This document shows, in pieces, positions 22,969 to 31,843 of a stretch of 64,000 bases of DNA; the stretch's first letter is position 1; every line of letters starts with the position of its first letter. The position numbers and the translations under genes were made by a program. This DNA comes from Ectobacillus sp. JY-23 (GTDB lineage: Bacteria > Bacillota > Bacilli > Bacillales > Bacillaceae_G), in the NCBI RefSeq assembly GCF_023022965.1, contig NZ_CP095462.1, positions 3,824,001 through 3,888,000 of the forward strand, written 5' to 3'. Under the pieces are notes generated by a model, which saw only the letters and a program-made list of their open reading frames with translations, was not told where the DNA came from and ran no database searches.

Positions 22969-25050
22969 ATGCAGGTAATGAAGGAATGGTACATCGCCTT
23001 AGATGCGGAAGTAAAGGAATTGAAAAGCAGGGGCGGTACAGGCTATACCATTGTAAACGGAGCCTTTTTATATCGAGACAGCAAGGCATCTATTTATACC
23101 TTTCAATTGACGATAGAGCTGTTTTTTCCAAGCGATACGCCGGTTCGTGTAGAAATCGGTGGCGAGAGCGTGAACGGTGAAATTCTCGGTACGGAGGGCT
23201 TTGAAATCGAGATTAAGCTGAATACGTACATCGGAGAAACAGTAAAAGAAGCGAAGCTGTTCAGCGAGCCGTGGCAGCTGCTAGAGGAGCTTGGTGATCG
23301 ACTGAGTGAGGTGGAGCAAGCGCCTGAGCGTTTGAAGCGCGTGCAGCGTGTGATGACTGGTACGGTACCGGTGCGTCATGCAGAAAAAATGAATGGTCCT
23401 CATTTTGAGCTCATTTATCGCTCGTATTACAATGATGTGACATATGTATGGGGACCACCTGGCACAGGCAAAACGTATCATTTGTCGCGCGTTGTTGCGC
23501 AGCACGCAAAAAAAGAGAAAAGCGTGCTCGTACTTGCGCACAGCAACGCTGCGGTTGATGTGCTGATGCTGGAAGTGGCAAGGCTGTTGACAGCGCGGGG
23601 AGAGTGGCGTGATGGTGAAGTGATTCGATATGGTTATAGTCAGGATGAAGCGGTGCAGTCACATCCATCTTTGCTGGCAGCTAAGATGGCTGATCCGGGT
23701 CTGCAAAGCGAACAGGAAGAGTTACTTGCTCGCCGTCATGATTTGAAAAGCCGCGTGAGCTTGACGAAGCAAGATGAAAGAGAGCTGTCCGAGCTGCGCA
23801 AGGCAGCGCGCAAATTACGGCTGGAGTTAAAAGAGCAAGAAGAGAAGCAAGCAGAGCGTGCTAAAGTAATTGGCGCAACGCTGACCAAATGCGCGATTGA
23901 CCCGGCTTTGTATCAGCGTACGTATGATTTGGTTGTCGTGGATGAGGTTAGCATGGCATATGTCCCGCAGATCGCATTTGCTGCCTCGCTCGGTAAACGC
24001 GTTGTGGTGTGCGGTGATTTCAAGCAGCTCCCTCCAATTGCCATGTCTCGTCATCCACTTGTCGAGAAATGGCTGCGCGAGGATGTGTTTCATCATGTTG
24101 GCATTGCAAGCAAACTTTCGCATCCGCATTTGTATATGCTAAAAGAGCAGCGCCGTATGCATCCTGACATTTCTAGTTTTACAAATAGCTTTATATACGA
24201 GGGGAAAGTGTCGGACCATGAAAGTGTACATGCGCGCAACGAAATTGCTGCTAAAGGACCGTTTCCTGGCAAGGCTACGTTGCTACTTGATACACAGGAC
24301 ATGGGGGCGCATTCGTTAACCGACGCAGCTTCACGCTCGCGCTACAATATCGTGTCAGGCCTTATGAGCCTGCATTTGGCAGTGCAGTATGCCAAGCGAG
24401 GTCTTTCAGTTGGCATCGTTACTCCTTATAAAGCGCAGGCGCGTTTTTTATCCATTTGCGCGCGTAAGCTTCAGGCGACTGGTGTAACCATTGCAACGGT
24501 ACATCGTTTTCAAGGAGCAGAGCGCGATGTTATGATTTTTGACGTTGTAGACAGCGAGCCACAGGAGCGACCGGGTGTGTTGTTTTTTAACAAAAATAGT
24601 CAGCGTTTAATCAATGTCGCTGTAACAAGAGCGCGCGGCAAATTTATTCAAATCGCTGATGTGGCCTATACGAAAGCACAGCTTGCAAATCGCCTTGCAT
24701 TTTCGCAGCTCACCATGCATTTAAAACGACAAGGGAGCCTTACTCGCAATCGCGACTTTTTACAGGAGGTCGCTAATAAAAAGCTACGCTGGTTTCCCGG
24801 GGAATCCCCATATTTATATAAGGACATCCGCAGTGCCAAAGAAAGCATCTTAATTTCTGCACCGCAGGACATGAGCAAGCGTCTCCGTTCTGAGCTTAAG
24901 CACGCCGGTGTTTCGGTAAAAATCTGCAAAGCACCCACCTTCTTGGTACTCATTGATAACACCATCCTGTGGACGGGAGCAGAAACAACGGTACGCCTCC
25001 GTTCGCCTGAAACTGTTACATTGCTGAAGAGCTATTTAACCGGACGCTGA
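22969..25050 (+). CDS. Superfamily 1 (Upf1/DNA2-like) helicase with C-terminal PLD-like region
   Basis: A 693-residue AAA_11/AAA_12-type helicase. Motif I is GPPGTGKT (about residues 163-170) and motif II is DEVS (from Asp325). LKEQRRMHPDI fits motif III/IIIa, TVHRFQGAERD (about 509) motif V and NVAVTRAR (about 548) motif VI. A basic, helical insertion (about 245-300) lies between motifs Ia and II. The last 85 residues (DIRSAKESILISAPQDM onward) resemble a phospholipase-D fold without the HKD pair. The start has AAAAGGA upstream; Met4 is an alternative. It probably acts on DNA or RNA; the nucleic acid is unknown. It stands alone between the repeat array and a terminator. Confidence 0.85.
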   Translation: MQVMKEWYIALDAEVKELKSRGGTGYTIVNGAFLYRDSKASIYTFQLTIELFFPSDTPVRVEIGGESVNGEILGTEGFEIEIKLNTYIGETVKEAKLFSEPWQLLEELGDRLSEVEQAPERLKRVQRVMTGTVPVRHAEKMNGPHFELIYRSYYNDVTYVWGPPGTGKTYHLSRVVAQHAKKEKSVLVLAHSNAAVDVLMLEVARLLTARGEWRDGEVIRYGYSQDEAVQSHPSLLAAKMADPGLQSEQEELLARRHDLKSRVSLTKQDERELSELRKAARKLRLELKEQEEKQAERAKVIGATLTKCAIDPALYQRTYDLVVVDEVSMAYVPQIAFAASLGKRVVVCGDFKQLPPIAMSRHPLVEKWLREDVFHHVGIASKLSHPHLYMLKEQRRMHPDISSFTNSFIYEGKVSDHESVHARNEIAAKGPFPGKATLLLDTQDMGAHSLTDAASRSRYNIVSGLMSLHLAVQYAKRGLSVGIVTPYKAQARFLSICARKLQATGVTIATVHRFQGAERDVMIFDVVDSEPQERPGVLFFNKNSQRLINVAVTRARGKFIQIADVAYTKAQLANRLAFSQLTMHLKRQGSLTRNRDFLQEVANKKLRWFPGESPYLYKDIRSAKESILISAPQDMSKRLRSELKHAGVSVKICKAPTFLVLIDNTILWTGAETTVRLRSPETVTLLKSYLTGR

Positions 25051-25070
25051 ATTCCGCCCTGAAATGTACG

Positions 25071-25107
25071 AAAAGAGCGTATAGCCTTTGGCTTACGCTC
25101 TTTTTTC
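25071..25107. terminator. Bidirectional terminator between helicase and hydroxylase genes
   Basis: AAAAGAGCGTA and TACGCTCTTTTTT pair around a TAGCCTTTGGCT loop that can itself pair. It is usable from both converging genes. Confidence 0.88.
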
Positions 25108-25704
25108 TAAATTTTTGGCTGTTTCACTCGTTTCCACGTCTTTTTCATGTTTAAGCGTGCCAAAGAGTACGTCTACAAATGGATTGGACACGCCAAACCA
25201 ATAGTTTTCGTTTTTAAAGTGATGGAGCTGATGTGTTTTTTTCAGCCACTTCCCAAACCTTGTTTTCGGTTTTAATGGGGTGTGGGCGACATAGTGCTTC
25301 CATTCATATACAAGCAGCATGGTTATAAGTCCTACGCCGAATGCGATTATACTAGTGAAGCTACCTGTGATTACGTAAAAAATAGCGCATAACACAAAAA
25401 AGTTCGGCAAACTGTACCAAAGCGGCAAAAAAAGCAGATGAAGTTCGTTCGGAACGGCATGATGATCATAATGTATGCGTTTTAAAAATTTGAGAAATAA
25501 AGGATTTTTCGGGGGCTTGAGATGAAACAAAAAACGGTGTGTAACATATTCGCTGAACATAAAAAAGACAAGTCCGAATAGAAACCAGCTAACCATGAAT
25601 AGCTCAAAACCTTGTATAAACAAATAAATTGTCAGGACCGTTGCCAGCAACGTCATTACAAGAATATCTGGATAAAAAAAGAAATCTCTATAGACTTTCT
25701 TCAT
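25093..25704 (-). CDS. Fatty acid hydroxylase / sterol desaturase family membrane enzyme
   Basis: A 203-residue integral membrane di-iron enzyme. The histidine clusters HRFLFH, HYDHH, HYVAH and HQLHH have the family's spacing, set between four hydrophobic helices. Members hydroxylate or desaturate lipids at the membrane; a fatty acyl substrate is suggested here because the adjacent regulator is FadR-like. GGAGGGG lies 5 nt before the chosen ATG; a GTG two codons earlier is too near the ribosome site. It overlaps the regulator gene upstream by 17 nt, so they form one operon. Confidence 0.85.
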   Translation of the reverse strand: MKKVYRDFFFYPDILVMTLLATVLTIYLFIQGFELFMVSWFLFGLVFFMFSEYVTHRFLFHLKPPKNPLFLKFLKRIHYDHHAVPNELHLLFLPLWYSLPNFFVLCAIFYVITGSFTSIIAFGVGLITMLLVYEWKHYVAHTPLKPKTRFGKWLKKTHQLHHFKNENYWFGVSNPFVDVLFGTLKHEKDVETSETAKNLEKRA

Positions 25705-26371
25705 ATACACCCCTCCATAACATTAAACTTTTTTGCATGGCTTCACGGGTAACAAGCGCAGCTTCTTCTGCATTTCCCTGAAAGCAAGCTTCTAGCAATT
25801 TCTCATAGTATTCACGCGAGCTATCGCGGTGCTGCGCATGCGCAAAATAGCGCTGTGCCATTTTTAAATACACATCCTCAAAGCTATTTAATAGTAAGAG
25901 ATAAAGAGGATTTGATGACAGCATCGCCATTTGCTTTTGCAAGTGCCAATCAAAAGTTGCATAGCTTGCGGCTTCATCTGTGATTATCTCAAAATCTGAC
26001 AAGATAGCGATTGCCCTTGCTCTATGCAAATGTATCGCATCTCTTACGTAGGCAGGAACAAGCACAATACGAAGCTCTAGCAGGTGAGAGATGAATACCT
26101 CAGAATCTCCATGTCGTGCTAAATCCACAAGTGTACCGATATTTCCTTGCTTCCAATAATCGTTCACAATGGCAGGCTGCCGAGACTGAAGAGTAACCCA
26201 GCCATCGCACTGAAGACGCTGTAACGCTTCACGGATTGTTGCGCGTGAGGTACTAAATAAGGCGGCGAGTTCGCGTTCTGAAGATAAAGGTTGCCCTGCT
26301 TGATATACGCCTTGTGTAATGCGCTGAATTAATATGCTTTCAACTGCAGTAGAAGAACGTTCGTTGTTCAT
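25688..26371 (-). CDS. FadR-type GntR-family acyl-CoA-responsive regulator
   Basis: A 227-residue regulator. The N-terminal winged helix contains LSSERELAALFSTSRATIRE and LQRLQCDGWVTLQ. The C-terminal region, with VNDYWKQGNIGTLVDLAR and later FDWHLQ and MAQRYFA, follows the E. coli FadR plan rather than the common FCD type, judging from memory of that sequence. DNA-contact positions of FadR (the Arg residues in ATIREALQRL) appear kept. GGGAGGG precedes the chosen ATG; eight further codons are open. Two TGGTAAGACCA sites lie just upstream, matching the E. coli operator core, so it likely represses its own operon with the fatty acid hydroxylase and responds to acyl-CoA. Confidence 0.78.
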   Translation of the reverse strand: MNNERSSTAVESILIQRITQGVYQAGQPLSSERELAALFSTSRATIREALQRLQCDGWVTLQSRQPAIVNDYWKQGNIGTLVDLARHGDSEVFISHLLELRIVLVPAYVRDAIHLHRARAIAILSDFEIITDEAASYATFDWHLQKQMAMLSSNPLYLLLLNSFEDVYLKMAQRYFAHAQHRDSSREYYEKLLEACFQGNAEEAALVTREAMQKSLMLWRGVYEESL

Positions 26372-26382
26372 GTCACCCTCCC

Positions 26383-26416
26383 TTGGTAAGACCAATTTAC
26401 CTTTGTGGTAAGACCA
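26383..26416 (-). promoter_or_regulatory. Two tandem FadR-type operators
   Basis: TGGTAAGACCA occurs at 26384-26394 (inside the longer palindrome-like TTGGTAAGACCAA) and again at 26406-26416. The copies are 22 bp apart, about two helical turns, in front of the fadR-like gene (start 26371). The E. coli FadR site has the core TGGTCNGACCA. Confidence 0.75.
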
Positions 26417-26576
26417 TTATATGAGACACCAGTAAGAAAAAGACAGAGAAATTATTCGACATCCATTTCAAAATACTTTATTTTCAGAATTATATTTTTA
26501 TATAATATCTAGAAAATCATAAAATTGAATAGTAAAATATATAAGTGTTTACAAAAATATAAAAGGGGCGGTCAGG

Positions 26577-28298
26577 TTGCGAAGTACGAGTATTTGTGTT
26601 CGAATTATTGCTGTAACGACTGCATTTATGTTAATTCTTGCAATAGGATTGGGCGTTTTTATGCAGTATCTTTTGAAAAAAGGAGTAGAAACTAGCATTG
26701 CAACGTTTGGGACACATACGACTGAAGCAATCGCAGAGCAGTTTGACCAAGAGAGATATACAGAATGGTTACAGCAGCCAAAAGAAAATGAGAAATATTG
26801 GGAATTGCGTGATGCGTTAAACCGTGTGCGCGAAAGTACAGGTGCGTTATACTTGTACACTATGAAAATAGAAAGTAATAAAGCGTACATTATGATTGAT
26901 GGACAGCCAAAAAACTCCCAAGTAGCGAGTGCCATTCAGGAAGAAACAAGTACAGTATATCCTAATATAAGGAATGTTTTAAAAGGTAAACCGATACAAA
27001 CTGATGTCGTGCATGATCCGAAATATGGAGATTACATGACAGTGATTGTCCCACTTATGGATGATACTAACAAAGTAATTGGTGCCCTGGGGATGGATAT
27101 CAATGCTTCACAGGTCAAAACTACCACTGCAACTGTGGTACAAGAACATATGCGTGAATTACTGATATTCATTGCAATTGTATTTAGCATCTCATCTCTT
27201 GTACTGTTCATTTTCTTACATCGCATGTTAAAGCCGCTACAAATGTTGGAACAAGCCGTTACACGTGTTGCTGCTGGTGATTTACGTGATATGAAACTTA
27301 TACATACAAGAAAGGATGAAATTGGGCGCATTGTAAGTGCGTTTCAGCGTATGACCGCACATTTACGCACATTAGTTGGTGAAGTACAGGTAACAGCACG
27401 TGCGATAGAGGAGGCTTCTTCTGAATTAGTAACGTCTTCACAGTATTTACAAGAAAAAAATACAATTATGTCCGCGTCTAGCCAAGAAATTGCAGTGAGT
27501 AATGCTCAAACTGTAGTAGCAATGGAGCATGCGGCTGAAAATATTCAGGACTTCGGTATGGAGGTCAAAGGCGTTGTTCAGGCTGTAGAACAAATGCGAT
27601 TTATTTCGGAAGTCGTGGAAAGAGCAGGTAATGAAGGAAGAGATGCATTGCGAAAGTCTGTTGTACGTAGTGAGACAACAAGCGCGCATCTGGAGGCATT
27701 TCGTCAAACGATGCAAATACTTTTTGAGCGTGTGAAGGGAACAGAAGAAATCGTAAAAACCATCGATGAAATTGCCACACAAACGAATTTATTGGCGCTG
27801 AACGCCTCTATTGAAGCGGCGCGTGCTGGTGAAAGCGGGCGCGGATTTGCGGTCGTGGCAGATGAGGTTCGTAAGCTTGCTGAAAAAACGGCTGAACAAA
27901 CAAATCGGATTCAAGAAATTACCCAGAGGATACGCACAGAGGCCAATGAAGCAAATACAGAATTAGCAACAACACTTACAGAATATGCGCAGCAAAATAA
28001 GCAAGTAAGTGAAGTAGGTGATCAAATGCAAGGTCTACAGCATCTCACAAAAGAGCTTAATGATGCTCTTCACATTGTAAATGAACGCGTTAGAGTGATG
28101 GAGGAAAAACAAACAGCTGTGCAGCAGGAGGTTGTAGCTGTGATGGCTGCAAGTGAAGAAACAGCAGCCGCTACTGAACAGGTGCATGAAACTTTGCATA
28201 ATGCGACTGGTAATATCAATACATTGCTACAAGAAGTAGAAACGATAGATCATAACATTCAAACACTAGTTCATAAAACCAATCAATTTACCTTGTAG
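26577..28298 (+). CDS. Methyl-accepting chemotaxis protein
   Basis: A 573-residue transmembrane chemoreceptor. TM1 covers about residues 7-30, an extracytoplasmic sensor (Cache-like size) about 30-188, TM2 about 190-212 and HAMP about 212-265. A long coiled coil follows, with the conserved signalling tip around [20 protein letters not shown] and [13 protein letters not shown]. It signals to CheA/CheW. The TTG start has AAAAGGGG 8 nt upstream. No che genes are nearby, so it is an orphan receptor; its ligand is unknown. A terminator follows the stop directly. Confidence 0.92.
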   Translation: MRSTSICVRIIAVTTAFMLILAIGLGVFMQYLLKKGVETSIATFGTHTTEAIAEQFDQERYTEWLQQPKENEKYWELRDALNRVRESTGALYLYTMKIESNKAYIMIDGQPKNSQVASAIQEETSTVYPNIRNVLKGKPIQTDVVHDPKYGDYMTVIVPLMDDTNKVIGALGMDINASQVKTTTATVVQEHMRELLIFIAIVFSISSLVLFIFLHRMLKPLQMLEQAVTRVAAGDLRDMKLIHTRKDEIGRIVSAFQRMTAHLRTLVGEVQVTARAIEEASSELVTSSQYLQEKNTIMSASSQEIAVSNAQTVVAMEHAAENIQDFGMEVKGVVQAVEQMRFISEVVERAGNEGRDALRKSVVRSETTSAHLEAFRQTMQILFERVKGTEEIVKTIDEIATQTNLLALNASIEAARAGESGRGFAVVADEVRKLAEKTAEQTNRIQEITQRIRTEANEANTELATTLTEYAQQNKQVSEVGDQMQGLQHLTKELNDALHIVNERVRVMEEKQTAVQQEVVAVMAASEETAAATEQVHETLHNATGNINTLLQEVETIDHNIQTLVHKTNQFTL

Positions 28299-28327
28299 GA
28301 AGTGTGAAAACGCACTTCCTCTTTTTG
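28297..28327 (+). terminator. Terminator of the chemoreceptor gene
   Basis: AGGAAGTG and CGCACTTCCT pair around TGAAAA and are followed by CTTTTT. The hairpin overlaps the stop codon. Confidence 0.88.
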
Positions 28328-28370
28328 TAAAGCAAGGAACATGTTACAATCAGTGCGGGAGGGGAATAGA

Positions 28371-29306
28371 ATGAGCAAGTTAAGCAACGCCTTGCGTATG
28401 ATTGAGCTATTGCATGCGCGCAAAAAGATGAAAATCAGCGAACTAGCAGCTGAGCTTGAGGTTAAGGAGCGGATGATTCGCAATTACCGCGATGAATTGG
28501 CGTTAGCTGGTATTTTTGTAGAAAGCGATAAGGGACGTGACGGGGGCTATTATATTTCTAATACATCATTTTTTCCGGTACGTAACATGTCGCATAAAGA
28601 ACTAGAAGCCTTGGTATTTTCAGCGACACAGCTAACAGAAAAGGCATCCGTGTATGCAAAATATGCAGAAAGTGCACTTGATAAATTAAAAGCGGTTCAA
28701 AAGCTAGAACGTGATAAAGAACGTCATATTTATTTTGTACATAAATCAAAGCCCAACTATGAAACATCGGATGAAAGTAGTAAGTATTTGCAACTGCAAG
28801 ATGCACTTTTGACATTGCGCAAGGTGAAAATTACATACACATCGCATAGCGGTGAATCAGAGCGTATTATTGAGCCATACGGATTTGTACATTACAATGA
28901 GTTCTTTTATTGTGTTGCCTACTGTAACACGAAGAAAGATACACGTATCTTTAAGCTTGCACGCATACGCGATATATGGGTGACTGGGGACTCGTATGCA
29001 ATTCCTGATAACTTTGATGTGCGTAAAGAATTTCCGAAATTTGGTTTAATGAAAGAGTATTTAGATGTAAAGCTTTATATTGCCGAGCCATTTGCCACGA
29101 TGGTGCAGGAGTCAGTATGGGCAGAAAACCAAGTGATTACAAAGCAAGAAGACGGCATTTTATTTGAAGCGACGATGAATGGCAAAGAGTCGGTGAAGAA
29201 GTGGATCTTAGGTATGGGTGCCAAGGTGAAAGTGCTAGAACCAGCTTCGTTGCGAAAAGAAATTATAGAAGAAGGACGAAAATTGCTAGAAATATATGAA
29301 ATGTGA
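28371..29306 (+). CDS. HTH/WYL-domain transcriptional regulator
   Basis: A 311-residue YafY-like regulator. An N-terminal HTH_11 winged helix (LRMIELLHARKKMKISELAAELEVKERMIRNYRDEL region) is followed by a WYL domain (about 140-215, VKITYTSHSGESERIIEPYGFVHYNEFFYCVAYC) and the WCX dimerisation tail. GGGAGGGGAA lies just upstream of the chosen ATG; ten in-frame codons before it lack a ribosome site. WYL proteins bind nucleic-acid-like or nucleotide ligands and often regulate defence or DNA-damage genes. It is upstream of the unusual gene group at 29.5-35 kb but has its own terminator. Confidence 0.88.
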   Translation: MSKLSNALRMIELLHARKKMKISELAAELEVKERMIRNYRDELALAGIFVESDKGRDGGYYISNTSFFPVRNMSHKELEALVFSATQLTEKASVYAKYAESALDKLKAVQKLERDKERHIYFVHKSKPNYETSDESSKYLQLQDALLTLRKVKITYTSHSGESERIIEPYGFVHYNEFFYCVAYCNTKKDTRIFKLARIRDIWVTGDSYAIPDNFDVRKEFPKFGLMKEYLDVKLYIAEPFATMVQESVWAENQVITKQEDGILFEATMNGKESVKKWILGMGAKVKVLEPASLRKEIIEEGRKLLEIYEM

Positions 29307-29389
29307 CATATATAATGCCGCAATATCTTGTATATTGTATTTGTGCGATAAAATAATCCCAAATTTTCGTACAAAGTGTGGTGAGAAGC

Positions 29390-29424
29390 GAAAAAGCGTA
29401 TGTCTAGAGGCATACGCTTTTTCA
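29390..29424 (+). terminator. Terminator of the WYL regulator gene
   Basis: GAAAAAGCGTATG and CATACGCTTTTTC pair perfectly around a short TCTAGAGG loop. Confidence 0.9.
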
Positions 29425-29489
29425 TTTATAAAAATAAGATGAATGTCAGGAAGTTTTTGTATAAACTAGAAGAGAAAGGGGAGATTGGT

Positions 29490-30362
29490 GTGATAGTAGT
29501 TATTAGTCTATTTACTTTAGCCTTACTTACTATTTTAATTGTAGCAATAGCACGCACTAAGGCGTTTGGACCTATTCCGGAGAAAATGAAGCTGGAGTCT
29601 GTCAATGACTTGCAAAACCTTGTTTCGCATTTAGAAGAGAGCATACCAGCTGCGTATGCGGAGCAGGTGCGCAAGCGTGTAGAAGCCGAGCATAAGCTTC
29701 GCAAGCATGAATGGGAATGGCGATTTTATGAGCTAAAACGCTTTTTCGTATTATGTGGTATTTTAAAAGAAGCACCCATGTTCAGTATGCGTGTCGACGA
29801 TGTCTGGCATGAGATGATCATGTTTACGCGCGAATATGAGCGCTTCTCAAAAGCATATGTAGGAAGGCTGCTTCACCACGCCCCGAATGTGAGCGGTGCT
29901 AGTAATCCGGATGAGCGTGGTTTTTTTGATTGGGTATATAGTGTTCTGTTTCCGTTGCATCCAGAAACACGCAAGCTGTACGGCGGCTTTTATCGTCACC
30001 CAGTTAGCCCGTCCCGTATTGCAGAATTTCAGCAGCTGCCTGCGGACGTACTGAAGGCACGCTATTTTTCAAACCATATTGCCGCACAAGAGGTCATTGA
30101 TGACGTTATTTTGAAAATGAAACGGCAGGCAAAAGAAATTGCACATATCTCAAAAGCGGAAATAAGGGCACGTATAAAGCATGGAAGCGATCCGCACGAG
30201 CGATTACTCGCATTTTTATATCTTTCTAGCTATGAGTATCACAATTATCGTACCTATAAAAAAAGCAGTACGTCCTGCTCTAGCTGTTTTTCCTGCTCGT
30301 CTGACGGTGGGAGCGACAGCGGTGGCAGCAGTTGCTCAAGCTGCGGCGGCGGGGGGGATTGA
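29490..30362 (+). CDS. Membrane-anchored protein with GRDP/DUF1399-like domain and Ser/Cys/Gly-rich tail
   Basis: A 290-residue protein with a GTG start spaced 6 nt from AAAGGGGAG; upstream ATG codons in the same frame lack a ribosome site. One N-terminal helix (VIVVISLFTLALLTILIVAI) anchors it. The middle contains VDDVWHEMIMFTREYERFSK and GRLLHHAPN, which resemble the DxxWHxHI core of glycine-rich domain (GRDP, DUF1399) proteins. The last 32 residues are almost only Ser, Cys and Gly (for example SSCSSCGGGGD), with eight or so Cys, suggesting metal binding, disulfides or surface anchoring. Function is unknown. Confidence 0.65.
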   Translation: MIVVISLFTLALLTILIVAIARTKAFGPIPEKMKLESVNDLQNLVSHLEESIPAAYAEQVRKRVEAEHKLRKHEWEWRFYELKRFFVLCGILKEAPMFSMRVDDVWHEMIMFTREYERFSKAYVGRLLHHAPNVSGASNPDERGFFDWVYSVLFPLHPETRKLYGGFYRHPVSPSRIAEFQQLPADVLKARYFSNHIAAQEVIDDVILKMKRQAKEIAHISKAEIRARIKHGSDPHERLLAFLYLSSYEYHNYRTYKKSSTSCSSCFSCSSDGGSDSGGSSCSSCGGGGD

Positions 30363-30363
30363 G

Positions 30364-30391
30364 GGTGTCCAACAGGATGCCTTTTTTTGTT
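30364..30391 (+). terminator. Terminator after the Ser/Cys-tail gene
   Basis: GGTGTCC and GGATGCC pair (two wobbles) around AACA and are followed by seven T. Confidence 0.7.
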
Positions 30392-30451
30392 TTAAAAGGG
30401 AACCCGTTCCTGTAGAGCGAATACAACATAGTAAAGAAGGGAGGTTGTGAT

Positions 30452-31552
30452 ATGAGGTTTATGACAATCACCGATGAAGTAATAGCAAAAAAGATTGACG
30501 CTGCTCGCGAAGAAGTACGCTATGCTGCGCCAGCAATGAGCATCATCGTAGCAGAAGCCTTGCTTCGGTTCGTGAACCGAAGCGGTAAGGTGGAGGTAAC
30601 GCTTGATTGCAGTGCGAACCCGTACCGCGAAGGGTTTGGAGATGTAACAGCGCTCGATTTGCTTATCCCGTTTATTCGAGTTGCCGATGAACGTGATTTG
30701 CGAATGGGCATGCTAGAAGTGGATGGGACAACGTATTCCTATGTGCCTGTGTCTAAGCAAAACGAACATGTACAGAAAAACGGCATCGTACATACGGCTT
30801 CTTTGCCGCCGCAATCTTTTGTGATGAGCACAAATGAGCTACGCTGCGAATTGCGCCGGCAGCCTGCCCCGGACTTTACGATGCAAAAGCGCCTGATGGC
30901 ATACCGTAATATGATACAGTTTGCCGAAATTACTTTTAGTGGTGGTCGACTTGAGAAAACAACAATGAAAATACCGAGTCATCTGCTCAACATTGCCAAG
31001 GAAAGAGGCTTTGAGGAAAAGATGAAAGCATCGTATCAGCTTTTTGATAAGCATTTTTCCCTGCATACAAAACCAATGAATGACCGCGTTGAGCAGCTGC
31101 GAAGCACATATACACGTACAGTTGTCGGATATGGCAATGTAATACTCACGGAAGAAAAAGAACTTTTTTTAAAAGCATTGTCACGCCTAAAAGTAGATAT
31201 GGAAATCTATATAACGCAGCTGCGGCAGGAGGTAGCAAAGCAAATTCAAAAAACAAAGCAAGAGCTCATTGAAAACTTTACACCGCTGCTATTGATTAAT
31301 CCCCCTGCGGAGTTACCGGAACATCCAACAGAGGAACAAGTGCACGCTTACATTGATCTCTTGCTGTGCGAAGAAATTCCTCATGCCGATGAGATATTAA
31401 AACGCATTGAGCTTCATCATACCTTTAAAGATATGACAGAAGAAACATTGCAAGATGAAGAGTTTTATAGACAGCTGGAAAAAACGTATAGGGACCGCGA
31501 AATAGTATGGCCGCGGTATGATCTGCACCAGGTGGAGTTGCAGCTGTATTAG
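30452..31552 (+). CDS. PLD-like fold protein without HKD motif, 366 aa
   Basis: Starts MRFMTITDEVIAKKIDAARE, with GGGAGG about 7 nt upstream. Residues 10-80 (EEVRYAAPAMSIIVAEALL, VEVTLDCSANPYREGFGD) resemble the N-terminal half of phospholipase-D-like domains that follow helicases, but no HxKxxxxD is present, so nuclease activity is unlikely. Residues about 250-366 are helical and charged. It is cytoplasmic. It is placed between the Ser/Cys-tail membrane protein and the dynamin-like GTPase, with its own ribosome site. The helicase at 22969 has a similar PLD-like tail. Function is unknown. Confidence 0.55.
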   Translation: MRFMTITDEVIAKKIDAAREEVRYAAPAMSIIVAEALLRFVNRSGKVEVTLDCSANPYREGFGDVTALDLLIPFIRVADERDLRMGMLEVDGTTYSYVPVSKQNEHVQKNGIVHTASLPPQSFVMSTNELRCELRRQPAPDFTMQKRLMAYRNMIQFAEITFSGGRLEKTTMKIPSHLLNIAKERGFEEKMKASYQLFDKHFSLHTKPMNDRVEQLRSTYTRTVVGYGNVILTEEKELFLKALSRLKVDMEIYITQLRQEVAKQIQKTKQELIENFTPLLLINPPAELPEHPTEEQVHAYIDLLLCEEIPHADEILKRIELHHTFKDMTEETLQDEEFYRQLEKTYRDREIVWPRYDLHQVELQLY

Positions 31553-31671
31553 ATGCAAAGACCAACTGTACCCAGTATACCATCTGTATAAGATACGGTT
31601 TGAAATATAAACCATAACACAACAACGATAACTAGCACGGCAAATGCGATACCGCTGTAACTGTATTCCAT
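31549..31671 (-). CDS. Very small membrane protein (40 aa)
   Basis: Reads MEYSYSGIAFAVLVIVVVLW and then FIFQTVSYTDGILGTVGLCI. One strongly hydrophobic helix follows a Tyr-rich start, resembling the small YjcZ-type spore or membrane proteins of Bacillus in layout. GGGGGAGTGGG precedes the ATG on the minus strand. It overlaps the convergent PLD-like gene by 4 nt. The size makes it easy to miss; coding status rests on the ribosome site and composition. Confidence 0.55.
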   Translation of the reverse strand: MEYSYSGIAFAVLVIVVVLWFIFQTVSYTDGILGTVGLCI

Positions 31672-31843
31672 ACCCACTCCCCCTTTTTATCGTTTCCGTC
31701 AGTATATGCGGCGGGCGTAAAAAGGGATATTTTTTACCTTTATATTAAAAATGAATATGAAAATATATGAATTTTTTTATTTCTAATATACAATTAAAGA
31801 AAGGTATGAAAAAAATATAGAGTAATAGAGAGGTTGGAAGGTT

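Noticed and set aside
29400-29489. Upstream extension of the Ser/Cys-tail membrane protein
   Set aside because: The extension starts inside the terminator of the preceding gene and has no ribosome site; GTG 29490 is spaced correctly from AAAGGGGAG.
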